This document shows, piece by piece, positions 26,383 to 34,183 of a stretch of 64,000 bases of DNA. Under the pieces are notes generated by a model. It was not told the DNA's origin, searched no databases, and saw only the letters and a list, made by a program, of their open reading frames with translations. Position 1 is the stretch's first letter. The number at the start of each line of letters is the position of its first letter. Made by a program: the position numbers and the translations under genes. The stretch covers positions 186,001 through 250,000 of the forward strand of contig NZ_JACOPV010000008.1 in NCBI RefSeq assembly GCF_016881005.1, read 5' to 3'. The DNA comes from Pseudomonas arcuscaelestis (GTDB lineage Bacteria; Pseudomonadota; Gammaproteobacteria; Pseudomonadales; Pseudomonadaceae).

Positions 26383-26733
26383 TCAATCTCCAAGTCGAGG
26401 GGGGGTAGTGAAAAACTGACCATCAGGCGTAAGTTCCTGGTAGCGGAGGCGCTTTACCTCCGGGCTAAGAACTACGTTGATGGTTTCTTCCACGGGTCGG
26501 ACCTGGCTCAGCATTCGCACCAGATCCAAACCAGGAAGGGGGTGGGAGGCCTCAGCTTTTTTCAACTCGTCTTGGGCAAGGCGAAGTGCTTGGCTCGCGC
26601 TCGATAGGTGCTCGATAGCGGCTTGGTACTTGGGGTCGCGTTGGTCGATGACGTAGGAATCACCCGCAAATTCAGAAGCCGTCGCGCTGAGCGCAACAGT
26701 CGAAATGCAGATGGCTAAAAAGATGGCTTTCAT
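26383..26733 (-). CDS. Small periplasmic protein, first gene of main tra operon
   Basis: The protein has 116 residues with a signal peptide (MKAIFLAICISTVALSATAS). The mature part is helical (IEHLSSASQALRLAQDELKK) and ends LTPDGQFFTTPPRLGD. Size and layout resemble the small RAQPRD-type periplasmic proteins that precede pilin genes in some integrative elements, but the diagnostic motif is absent. It is the first gene after the terminator and the shared 26-bp element, 4 nt before the pilin start, so it opens the main operon. Confidence 0.6.
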   Translation of the reverse strand: MKAIFLAICISTVALSATASEFAGDSYVIDQRDPKYQAAIEHLSSASQALRLAQDELKKAEASHPLPGLDLVRMLSQVRPVEETINVVLSPEVKRLRYQELTPDGQFFTTPPRLGD

Positions 26734-26752
26734 GAGGAATCTCCTTTCACTA

Positions 26753-26778
26753 AATAGTGGAAAGGGACTGCCCCATTT
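26753..26778 (-). promoter_or_regulatory. Shared 26-bp upstream element, copy B
   Basis: On the plus strand this reads AATAGTGG, four variable bases, GGAC, one base, GCCCCATTT. It matches 22 of 26 positions with the copy at 32164-32189, and both lie 19-24 nt before the first ATG of a minus-strand transfer unit. A run of T and TGAAA precede both copies. It may be an operator or activator site, or an unusual promoter; no normal -35 fits at 17 bp. Confidence 0.6.
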
Positions 26779-26791
26779 CTGAGGTTTTCAG

Positions 26792-26818
26792 AAAAAAAAA
26801 CCCGGATTGCCCGGGTTT
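26792..26818 (-). terminator. Rho-independent terminator between the two tra units
   Basis: On the minus strand an 8-bp stem, AAACCCGG / CCGGGTTT, with a 5-nt loop is followed by nine T. It lies directly after the stop of the 113-aa gene and before the main tra operon, so it separates the TraD unit from the pilus operon. Confidence 0.85.
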
Positions 26819-26823
26819 TCTAC

Positions 26824-27165
26824 TCAGTTGCGAGTGGTGCGACTTGCCAGGTCGACGATCCAGCGCCGCGTGCGGTGGAACATGGCCAGGAGAATCCGCC
26901 CAAAGAACTTGAAGAGGTCTGCTGTCAAAAGGGTCAGTACGTTTTGGATGAAGGTGAAGAACATCCGGAATATGCCGCTGATGATCAGGCTTGTGACACC
27001 CCTGGTTGCCGGAAAGGCGAGGCCTACCGCGATGATGAACACCACAACACCTATGTACCCCCAGATACCAGCGCGCTGGGCGTGGAATTCCATCAGGTTC
27101 AGGATCCACGTGATTACGCCATCAAGGCTGTAATCCCAGTTCCTGATCTTCTCAAGCCAAGTCAT
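26824..27165 (-). CDS. Small inner-membrane protein of the TraD unit
   Basis: The protein has 113 residues. There are two hydrophobic segments (IWGYIGVVVFIIAVGLAF at about 33-50 and LIISGIFRMFFTFIQNVL at about 60-77) and a basic C-terminus (FHRTRRWIVDLASRTTRN). It is the last gene of the coupling-protein unit, just before a strong terminator. Two-helix partners of coupling proteins exist in other systems, but I do not recognise this one. Confidence 0.6.
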   Translation of the reverse strand: MTWLEKIRNWDYSLDGVITWILNLMEFHAQRAGIWGYIGVVVFIIAVGLAFPATRGVTSLIISGIFRMFFTFIQNVLTLLTADLFKFFGRILLAMFHRTRRWIVDLASRTTRN

Positions 27166-27204
27166 GTTGCCCCCTAAAAAGATTCTGCATGCGAAATGTT
27201 TTTG

Positions 27205-29004
27205 TCAGAGATCGAGCAGTCTGCGGTTCGTTTCGGTGAAGCTCGCCCAGGCGTTGATACCTGTGCGGCCACGGGAGTGGCGCCTCGTCAGCTTCATGTC
27301 GCGGAAGTGAACGTTGGGGAAAGAGCTTCGGACCATAGGCATTCGGATGCGGTAAGTGCCGGATTTGGCAATGACAATGCCATCACCCTGATCTAGCGTC
27401 TGGAAGTCATCCGGCTGGAGGAGGTCCTCTCGCGTCGCCTTCGAACCGACGCTGCTGCTGGCGCCTGTGTTCTCGTTCGAGATGATGCCGGACTGCTCTG
27501 AACTGTGGCTTGCGCCAGAGCTCGTGCCCTGTGTTTCCTGCTCAAACTGTCTAAGTGTCGTGCCTGCGAGCTTGCATGCAAATGCTCTGGTCTCCGCATC
27601 TCGAATGTCGCAATAAATATGCGTCCAACAGTTGCCGAGTACCATTTCAACGAATGGGGCGGACTTCTGCTGAAGAAAGCCGACGCCCTGGAATGCAATG
27701 ATGATCGGGACGTTTGCGCTTCGAGCGAGCTGAAATAGAGTGATCTGACCTTCTTCGGCAAACGAGCCGTATTCGTCGAAGATGGCAGGGCAGATCATCA
27801 GTGGTTTCAGCTTCTGGAGTTGAATTTCACCGATGGCCCTGGCCAGGTCCGAGATGAACAGTTTGCCCATAAGTTCCACGCCATCTTTGTCGGCGAGGGC
27901 AGACATGGAAAGTACTACTACCTCTCCGTTTAGGATGGCGTCCTTCAGGTCAACGTCAGGGTTGTACGTGTTAACGATTCTGGAGTATTCAGAGTGTGCG
28001 AAGGCCGAGAGTTTGGAGATCGCCCCCTGAAGCAGTGTCTTGAATTGTTTCCGGTTCCACTCAGCTTTCTCCTCGTCGTACCAGTAGCGCATGTAGGAGA
28101 GTAGGAATTCCTTACCATCCTTGTGAGCGTCAGAATCCGCTTCCCGGATCGTTTTGACATACCGTTGGAGCAAGTCGAAGTCAGACAGGACCGCAATGAG
28201 GTCTTTAATGTGAAACGCCGGCTCACCCGGCTGAAGCTTCATGCAGAGGATAGCGGCCGAGAGCGAGTACCGGTTAACGTCTGTCCAGAACTCTTCCTTC
28301 GAAGCGGCCTGCATTTTCATTGCGGTAGAAAGGGTAGCCCGCACGCCCCCAGCAAAGAATGGGTTGTAGGTGTGACTTATCTCCGGGAATTCGAATGTGA
28401 CCAGCTTGAATTGATCGAGGCGGCCCGCAGCCTCCATCATGGCGTAAATGGCGCCTGATAAGTCAGAATCGGCCTTGGCTTCTACTAGCAGAAGGCCAGC
28501 CCCTTTTTTTATCTGTTGCTGGATGATAGCGAGAATCAGTTCGGTCTTACCGGTACCCGTCGCGGCGAGCAGCGCCATATGCCGTGTCATGATGTCATCT
28601 GACAGCATGAACGGGATCATGCTTGGATAAGCCTCGATGAGTGATTGACGCACGTCATCGGCGCTCGACACGCCTTTCTCATTCGCTACAGCGTCAACCC
28701 GCTCCTTCCACTCGACCCACGGCATCGTCTTGCCCAGGAAAGTAGAGCGTTGGAAATCGCAATCCGCGAGATCAGACTGTGTGTAGCTGCGATCCCAGAC
28801 TAGTGGCGCCTCGGCTTCATTGTCACGACGGTCGAGGTACAACGTCCAAGCAGCGCAGCCAACTGCGATCGCAAGTGATAGGGGCAAAGGGAGGAAAGGG
28901 ATCGCTGCACCAACAAGCGGAAGGCTCAATGCGATGCTGCGTGCCTGCTGCGTTTTGAGCTTGGCCGCATCCCGTGCGTTAAGGCGGGCAGATTTGATCG
29001 ACAT
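27205..29004 (-). CDS. traD: TraD/VirD4-type coupling protein
   Basis: The protein has 599 residues. It should deliver the relaxase-DNA complex to the transfer channel. One or two membrane helices lie near the N-terminus (ALSLPLVGAAIPFLPLPLSL). Walker A is LLAATGTGKTELILAI at about residue 148. An all-alpha domain follows at about 245-355 (EEFWTDVNRYSLSAAIL). Walker B is LMICPAIFDEYGSFAE at about 415. The C-terminus is a Ser-rich, flexible tail followed by a basic end. It is about the size of SXT TraD (around 600) and shorter than F TraD (717). The gene begins 4 nt after a small gene that looks like a free-standing copy of its own all-alpha domain. Confidence 0.88.
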   Translation of the reverse strand: MSIKSARLNARDAAKLKTQQARSIALSLPLVGAAIPFLPLPLSLAIAVGCAAWTLYLDRRDNEAEAPLVWDRSYTQSDLADCDFQRSTFLGKTMPWVEWKERVDAVANEKGVSSADDVRQSLIEAYPSMIPFMLSDDIMTRHMALLAATGTGKTELILAIIQQQIKKGAGLLLVEAKADSDLSGAIYAMMEAAGRLDQFKLVTFEFPEISHTYNPFFAGGVRATLSTAMKMQAASKEEFWTDVNRYSLSAAILCMKLQPGEPAFHIKDLIAVLSDFDLLQRYVKTIREADSDAHKDGKEFLLSYMRYWYDEEKAEWNRKQFKTLLQGAISKLSAFAHSEYSRIVNTYNPDVDLKDAILNGEVVVLSMSALADKDGVELMGKLFISDLARAIGEIQLQKLKPLMICPAIFDEYGSFAEEGQITLFQLARSANVPIIIAFQGVGFLQQKSAPFVEMVLGNCWTHIYCDIRDAETRAFACKLAGTTLRQFEQETQGTSSGASHSSEQSGIISNENTGASSSVGSKATREDLLQPDDFQTLDQGDGIVIAKSGTYRIRMPMVRSSFPNVHFRDMKLTRRHSRGRTGINAWASFTETNRRLLDL

Positions 29005-29008
29005 ATGC

Positions 29009-29461
29009 TTACCCGGCTGAACGAAGAGTTGACGCGGCGAGCGTTTGAATCTTCTGAGATGAGAGGTGTAGCAAATGCCGATACTGTCGGGCCCTGAGCT
29101 CGGGGCTACTCACACTCCAGTAGTCGATAACCTCGTTGAGGTAGGCGCTCCCATCCTCGTGCAGCGCTGAGGCTCCGGCGTCAATGCAGGAAATTAGGTT
29201 TGCCAGGATGTTGAAGTCGTTCAATGCGGAAACGAGCATTTCGAATTCGGTTTTTTGACCTGGCCGGGTGCGTTCTGGCTGGAGGTGAATGGCGAGGAGG
29301 GCAGCAGATACTGTGTATCCCAGTACGTCCTGCCAGAAGTCTTCACGCCCAGTTGCCCGCAAGGTTTGCTTGGAAAGCCAGTTATCAAGCTGCTGTCGAT
29401 TTTCCAGTTCGTGCAGGTACACGGGGCCTGGCTCAGTACTGCTCAATTTGGTCGCCATCAT
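29009..29461 (-). CDS. Stand-alone relative of the TraD all-alpha domain
   Basis: The protein has 150 residues from ATG 29461, which lies within the 3' end of the RecD2-like gene. Its core (residues about 36-125) aligns without effort to the all-alpha domain of the TraD encoded next: REDFWQDVLGYTVSAALL against KEEFWTDVNRYSLSAAIL, then LQP in both, LVSALNDFNIL against LIAVLSDFDLL, HEDG against HKDG, and VIDYW against MRYWY. No Walker motif is present. In coupling proteins this domain contacts the relaxase or accessory factors, so the free copy may be an adaptor, decoy or regulator. This role is inferred. Confidence 0.65.
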   Translation of the reverse strand: MMATKLSSTEPGPVYLHELENRQQLDNWLSKQTLRATGREDFWQDVLGYTVSAALLAIHLQPERTRPGQKTEFEMLVSALNDFNILANLISCIDAGASALHEDGSAYLNEVIDYWSVSSPELRARQYRHLLHLSSQKIQTLAASTLRSAG

Positions 29462-31649
29462 TTTCCATCCATTTAGAAAGCAGGGAACGAACTCGGGTGG
29501 GCTCATCGCCCGGGAAACTTTCAGCGATACCGTCCAATTCGCCTACCAGGATCAGCGACCGTTTAGCACTGTTCAGCAGGGTAGATAGGAGCTCAGCATT
29601 GAACAGACCCATGTGCTCCTTAAGCACGATGAGGATCACGAATTCATACACCCGGCCGCGGATGAATTTTGGTGTTAACACCGCTCCATGGAAGAGGTTC
29701 AGGCTGCGCTTGTGGTCCAGGACCACTGAGTTGCCGGTCCGCGGCGTCGCAACCATTTGCTCGGCCGACAACTCAGTGGCTTCGAAGATTGAGAACGCTG
29801 GGTGTTCAAGAGAAAGGGGTTGGTGCACTAACGCAGGCATACCCTTGAAGAGGGCCTTACCATGAAACTGCACCGGCTCATCTGGACCGATGAATTCGTT
29901 AGCAATAGATCGTGTAAGCCAGGTTATGGCATCTGAACCTGGTACATCGGCGTGCTGTCTGGCGACCACTGTTTTGATGTCATGAAGAGGCGAGATCTCG
30001 CATGCGTCAGACAGCTGCTGCAGCAGGACATTTACCACCGCCTGGATACTATCTCGCGGTGCTTTCAGCCAGCAGATGGGCCTGCCAGGAACAAAGCTGT
30101 CGTCAGGTTTGATCGAGCCAGACCACACGTTCTTAGCTGCCAAGCGATTTTCTGAGCGTGCCGGGAGCCAGAAACTGGCAATAAACGTACGGATCTCAGG
30201 GACCTTTGCCAACTCATCGAAAGGTTGGCCAACGTTTTGGGATGGGAGGTCTTTCGGTGCGCCGAGCATGAAGATCCGGCCTGTCGCCGGCATGGCATCC
30301 AGTAATGAATCGATCTCTTCAATACCCATTGCGTCAGTGCCTACGACAACTACTACGTCAGTAGGGATGGGGTTTGCTTTGTGTTGCTGTGGCACGCCAG
30401 TTACAGGGTCAAGCCCGATGAGCTCCGCGTAACTCAACACCTGGGCTTCATCCCCCAATCGACTGCTTAATTCCGTCACCATTTCACGGGATGCAGCTGT
30501 GATGAGCGCGTCGGTACCAAACCCATTCAGATACAGCTGAATGCCCTCCACGATCGTCAACTGGTCGTCTAGGGTCTCGCATTGCACCAGCGCCAGGCGC
30601 TCGCTCATGAGGCAGCACAGTCCAGCGGCGAGGCTTCTTGAGGCCGGCGCGCCTAACTTGAGCGGGCGCAGCAGCTTGATGGCCATATCGTCGGAAGGCA
30701 CAAGGTCCTCGAGCTCATCGGCATTCAGCTTCGTCCATCCGATCGCTTTCTCAACCAATGACTTCTCAATCTCGTAGAGGTTGAAAAGCTGAAGCTTGCG
30801 ATCTTCCGCACGCGCAACCTTCGCCCGGCTCAGCTCTGTCACCCCTTCCTTGATCAGGGGGAATAGGGTCTGGCGATCTAGGTTGAGTAGCTTCGATACA
30901 GCATCGATTAGTGGAACACCCTCGATGTAGCTATGGCCCAGCCAGGCCTCCCTGCGAAGCACTGCTACGATTGCGCCTTTAACCGCTGATACAGTGTCAT
31001 TGGTGACCCGGAAGCGCTTAGCAAGCGACTGGGCTGTTGTGAACATCATGTCGTCGAAATGGACGTACAGTAGGTATGGGTCTTGGCGCAGAACTGTGTT
31101 CAGGTCTGTCGCGTAGCCAAGTCGACGCTGGAGTGTGGCGAGCTTTTCAGGCGGGATGCCTTCCAGGTCGATCTGTGCCAATGCAAGTTGGTGTGACCGT
31201 TCCGTTTCCCACGTTGAACCCAACACTGTGGCATCGTGCTCAGATACACCTGCTTCAACGAGGCGGCCCGGGGCGCGTTCGAGCACGTCGATGAGGTTTT
31301 CGCCGAAGTGTTGCACTGCTTTGATGGTCGCAGCGATCGGCACCCGGTTCTGAGTCAAGCTGGTGAGGTATCGGGGTAGGGTTTCCAGCGCTTTGGGCGG
31401 CATCGACGAAAATGATGCCGTATCGAAATCCCCACCTGGGAGATCTGGACTCCACTTTCCGTAGAGGATGAATTCCTCATACAGGATCGGTTGCCCGAAG
31501 CTACCAGTAGCTGTGAAGGTGGTTCCGTCTTCACGTCGAAAGGTACCAATCCCCCAGGGGCCGGATGGGTCGCGATACTGAATCGAGCTCAGGATTGCCT
31601 GCTCTCTCAGCAGCCCATCGACTGCATCGGTCACACTTGCCATGTTCAT
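29433..31649 (-). CDS. RecD2-like protein with degenerate ATPase motifs
   Basis: The protein has 738 residues. The N-terminus (GIGTFRREDGTTFTATGSFG, then LYGKWSPD) matches the OB-like domain of RecD2, and residues about 115-165 (VLERAPGRLVEAGVSEHDAT) match its helix-hairpin-helix region. The helicase core can be followed, but the Walker A site reads VQCETLDDQLTIVEGI (about 355) in place of GGPGTGKT. The DExx box reads VVVVVGTDAMGIEEIDSLLD, and the next motif is IFMLGAPKDLPS instead of LVGDxxQLPS. It is probably no longer a helicase and may serve as a structural or DNA-binding factor in transfer. The start overlaps the upstream stop as ATGA. Confidence 0.65.
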   Translation of the reverse strand: MNMASVTDAVDGLLREQAILSSIQYRDPSGPWGIGTFRREDGTTFTATGSFGQPILYEEFILYGKWSPDLPGGDFDTASFSSMPPKALETLPRYLTSLTQNRVPIAATIKAVQHFGENLIDVLERAPGRLVEAGVSEHDATVLGSTWETERSHQLALAQIDLEGIPPEKLATLQRRLGYATDLNTVLRQDPYLLYVHFDDMMFTTAQSLAKRFRVTNDTVSAVKGAIVAVLRREAWLGHSYIEGVPLIDAVSKLLNLDRQTLFPLIKEGVTELSRAKVARAEDRKLQLFNLYEIEKSLVEKAIGWTKLNADELEDLVPSDDMAIKLLRPLKLGAPASRSLAAGLCCLMSERLALVQCETLDDQLTIVEGIQLYLNGFGTDALITAASREMVTELSSRLGDEAQVLSYAELIGLDPVTGVPQQHKANPIPTDVVVVVGTDAMGIEEIDSLLDAMPATGRIFMLGAPKDLPSQNVGQPFDELAKVPEIRTFIASFWLPARSENRLAAKNVWSGSIKPDDSFVPGRPICWLKAPRDSIQAVVNVLLQQLSDACEISPLHDIKTVVARQHADVPGSDAITWLTRSIANEFIGPDEPVQFHGKALFKGMPALVHQPLSLEHPAFSIFEATELSAEQMVATPRTGNSVVLDHKRSLNLFHGAVLTPKFIRGRVYEFVILIVLKEHMGLFNAELLSTLLNSAKRSLILVGELDGIAESFPGDEPTRVRSLLSKWMENDGDQIEQY

Positions 31650-32140
31650 CCCTGTTCAAAAGCCCGGCCGCTGTTGACGATCCGCGAAGCGCGCTTGACT
31701 CTGCACAATGGGCGCATAGTGACAATCAGGGCTGCCTTGCGGATTTTTGCTGGCGACTCGTCGAGATGGCTTGGATATTTATAGGTGAGGGCGACCAGGT
31801 GATCGAACAGGGCCACTAACGTGACTGCCCGCAGCAGGTCGTCCCAATAAATCATGCCTTCCGGATGGGCAGGCACTGGTTCGTAATCATCGAATAGCCC
31901 TTCGACTGGTAAGCCGGCATATCGGTCGATGAGTACTTGGATCTTGCGGACTGCGGAATCTACACCGCTTGTGAATAGCGTTGAGGCGGTTTTTCGCTGG
32001 CGGATGGACTTGCACGCGAATACCGTGCTTGATCCGTCGTGGAGAAATTTGCGAAGGGTCCCGCGCACGAGTGTTCCGTAAATGACGGGGTACGACTCAG
32101 AAATCAGGGATTTAGCTTCGTTCGTATGGATTGGTTGCAT
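31646..32140 (-). CDS. Hypothetical protein, first gene of the TraD unit
   Basis: The protein has 164 residues. It is basic and helical, with no signal peptide; a mildly hydrophobic helix lies at about 118-135 (LLRAVTLVALFDHLVALTY). No motif is recognised. It is the first gene after the 26-bp shared element and overlaps the RecD2-like gene by 4 nt, so it is expressed with the coupling protein. A cytoplasmic accessory role in transfer is possible. Confidence 0.6.
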   Translation of the reverse strand: MQPIHTNEAKSLISESYPVIYGTLVRGTLRKFLHDGSSTVFACKSIRQRKTASTLFTSGVDSAVRKIQVLIDRYAGLPVEGLFDDYEPVPAHPEGMIYWDDLLRAVTLVALFDHLVALTYKYPSHLDESPAKIRKAALIVTMRPLCRVKRASRIVNSGRAFEQG

Positions 32141-32163
32141 TGAAGGCCTCGGGGTCTTAATTC

Positions 32164-32189
32164 AATAGTGGCTATGGACAGCCCCATTT
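32164..32189 (-). promoter_or_regulatory. Shared 26-bp upstream element, copy A
   Basis: This is the partner of the element at 26753-26778 (22/26 identical), placed 24 nt before the first gene of the TraD unit. AAATGGGGC, GTCC and CCACTATT are conserved on the minus strand, and a T-run plus TGAAA precede it as in the other copy. Apart from this element I see no gene or other structure in 32141-32455. Confidence 0.6.
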
Positions 32190-32455
32190 TCGGCCTTTCA
32201 AAAAAATAAACCTAGAAAGTCATCTCCCGCTGACCCAAGTGACACTTCATCGCGCCTACTCTGACTGGGAATTTGTAGCCCAATTTCCTGGAGATTTCTG
32301 GATGCGATCGGCAGGCCTGGTACTTAGATCTTTTGTGCAGCCGCACTATCGGCCTCGCTGCCTGCAGTGAGCTGTCGACATGTCATTTACGTTGAGCGGG
32401 GTCGTGGCACAGCTGAGATCAGGAGACATTGGAGCCTCAATTTGAGGAGGCACAA

Positions 32456-32854
32456 ATGCCACAACATCAGAGCGCTGCGTCAAAACAGACAGCGTCGGTA
32501 CTCAAGCTGATCAAAGCCTTTATTGGGGTGATGGGAAGCAGATTCGGCTATGCAATGGCCGAGGGATCGCTGGATGCCGGTGACGAAGACCGTTACGGCC
32601 TCACATTTCATGAGAAAGGATCGCTGATTGTCTTTTACCGCGGGTGGGCAGTCGATGAGTTCATGGTGCCGGTGTGTTCAACGCACTTCCTTGCCATTCT
32701 GCGATACCTTAAATTGGCTGATGACCACCTTCCTGCCGACAAAATCGATCCCTTAATACTGGCGCTCGAGCATGCAACTCGACATGGGGAAGGGCATCTG
32801 ATTAGCCAGATCACAGTCGGATATCGCCGCCGGACTGACATGCATCTCGCGTAA
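32456..32854 (+). CDS. Hypothetical protein
   Basis: The protein has 132 residues from ATG 32456, preceded by GAGGAGG at 6-8 nt; the TTG at 32429 has no comparable site. A helical N-terminus is followed by a mixed domain (YGLTFHEKGSLIVFYRGWAV). No signal peptide and no recognised motif. It is divergent from the TraD unit and convergent with HU, sharing a bidirectional terminator. Confidence 0.6.
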   Translation: MPQHQSAASKQTASVLKLIKAFIGVMGSRFGYAMAEGSLDAGDEDRYGLTFHEKGSLIVFYRGWAVDEFMVPVCSTHFLAILRYLKLADDHLPADKIDPLILALEHATRHGEGHLISQITVGYRRRTDMHLA

Positions 32855-32905
32855 CCAAATCGCGCGGAACGAGGCGCGGAGGGGAAGAGGTTTCACCCAA
32901 ATGAA

Positions 32906-32929
32906 AAAGCCTCGAATCTTCGAGGCTTT
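32906..32929. terminator. Bidirectional terminator between the 132-aa gene and HU
   Basis: A 10-bp stem, AAAGCCTCGA / TCGAGGCTTT, with a 4-nt loop has A-rich and T-rich flanks, so it can serve both convergent genes. Confidence 0.7.
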
Positions 32930-32949
32930 ATGGTCGCGAGAGCCGGGCT

Positions 32950-33222
32950 TTACGCAACAGCATCCTTGAGGGTCTTGCCGGGGGTGAAGACTGGTTTCTT
33001 CGAAGCGGCGATGGTGATCGCTTGTCCGGTCGAAGGGTTGCGCCCCTGCCGCTCTGCAGTTGCTTTGATGGAGAAATTACCGAAGCCGACCAGAGACACA
33101 GCGTCGCCTTGGCGCAAAGTTTGGGTGATGGTGTCCAGAACTGCGTCGACAGCACGCTGGGCGTCGGCCTTGCTCATGCCAGCTTTTTCAGCAACAGATG
33201 CTACGAATTCGCCTTTGTTCAA
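32950..33222 (-). CDS. HU-family DNA-binding protein
   Basis: The protein has 90 residues, the exact usual length of HU. I place the start at TTG 33222 (NKGEFVASVAEKAGMSKADA), with GGAG 9 nt before it; the 200-aa frame reported upstream is an artefact of no stop. The DNA-binding arm is typical (VGFGNFSIKATAERQGRNPS, then TGQAITIAASKKPVF). HU bends and compacts DNA; a plasmid copy may maintain plasmid nucleoid structure or buffer host expression. It is transcribed alone and ends at a bidirectional terminator. Confidence 0.9.
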   Translation of the reverse strand: MNKGEFVASVAEKAGMSKADAQRAVDAVLDTITQTLRQGDAVSLVGFGNFSIKATAERQGRNPSTGQAITIAASKKPVFTPGKTLKDAVA

Positions 33223-33311
33223 AATGACTCTCCTGCATTGGGTTCGACTAAGTAAGCCACGAGTATAACTACGCGTGGGGTCTAGGCGAATCCAAAATAG
33301 GGGGTCCAAAT

Positions 33312-33641
33312 TCACCCGATCGCATAGGTGTAAACACCGGCCCCAAGAAGAAATCCGCTGGCAATGAGTGCACACGACAGTGCAGTGTCGCGATGCCCCG
33401 ATCGGTTCAAAAAGAACCCTCCGAGTCCACACACCGGCAGTAACAGCAGTGCCCAAACCATCTGAGGTGTTGCGAGCCTGCCAATCAAGCTCATCCCAGG
33501 CTCTGCGGGAATCCCGACCATGCCGGATACGATGTGCATTAACAAGGCACACAGCGCCAGCACCAGTAGGAACCGATTGTGGGTATAGCGGTAGGGGCCG
33601 ACTTGTACTTCGCCGGATGAGTGTTTCAGGTCAGATGCCAT
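33312..33641 (-). CDS. Small membrane protein with several helices
   Basis: The protein has 109 residues from ATG 33641, with GGGAGGG 6-8 nt upstream. Three hydrophobic segments are visible: FLLVLALCALLMHIVSGMVG, MVWALLLLPVCGLGGFFL and ALSCALIASGFLLGAGVY. It is probably an inner-membrane protein. The longer frame to 33800 overlaps the adjacent gene in another frame and lacks a ribosome site. Function unknown. Confidence 0.6.
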   Translation of the reverse strand: MASDLKHSSGEVQVGPYRYTHNRFLLVLALCALLMHIVSGMVGIPAEPGMSLIGRLATPQMVWALLLLPVCGLGGFFLNRSGHRDTALSCALIASGFLLGAGVYTYAIG

Positions 33642-33672
33642 AATCCCTCCCATTTCAGTATAGGTAAGCAGA

Positions 33673-34035
33673 TTAGGTCGCCACTGCCAACAGCTGAGCG
33701 GTTTGGGCTGCTTGCAGTAACTCATTCGGGAGCTTTGCTTGCTCCTCATCGTCCATGTCGTATTCAGCAGAAAACGCCTCGTAGGTGCGTGCAGCAGCAA
33801 CAGCGAATGCTCCTGCAGGATCTACTGTGTTGAGGGCAGCCTGGTCTTTCTCCACGCTGCTGGTCGGCAACAAAATAACCAGCCCGTTTTCGTGAGTGGC
33901 GGTATCCCACCCAAACACTTCGACACAGCTGCGCCGGCGATACAGGAAGTTGAGGTGATCCAGAATACTTGCAGCAGCCGCACCATACGTTGCGTTGAAG
34001 TGGTCGGTGCCCGCAGAGTGTTTGCTAAAGGTCAT
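33673..34035 (-). CDS. Hypothetical protein
   Basis: The protein has 120 residues from ATG 34035, with GGAG 7-8 nt upstream. It is acidic and mixed alpha/beta (YRRRSCVEVFGWDTATHENG, LVILLPTSSVEKDQAAL). It has no signal peptide and no recognised domain. It lies upstream of the small membrane-protein gene on the same strand and may be co-transcribed with it. It is divergent from the DksA-like gene; the 148-bp space between must contain both promoters. Confidence 0.6.
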   Translation of the reverse strand: MTFSKHSAGTDHFNATYGAAAASILDHLNFLYRRRSCVEVFGWDTATHENGLVILLPTSSVEKDQAALNTVDPAGAFAVAAARTYEAFSAEYDMDDEEQAKLPNELLQAAQTAQLLAVAT

Positions 34036-34183
34036 AGGATTCTCCAGTAGTGACCCCAGCAAACATAACGAGGTGTCTCACGGCAACAAGGGCAGAATTT
34101 CGTTGATGTGTTTCGGATTGCATTCTAGTCCGCGGCCGTTACCCTCAGTTCATTCCTGTATTCGTAAGACTTGGAGTGATCAC

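Noticed and set aside
26753..32189. Shared 26-bp elements as sigma-54 promoters
   Set aside because: GG and GC spacing of -24/-12 promoters is not met in copy B.
33223..33552. 110-residue N-terminal extension of HU
   Set aside because: The extension is random-looking and HU is complete from TTG 33222 with a good ribosome site.
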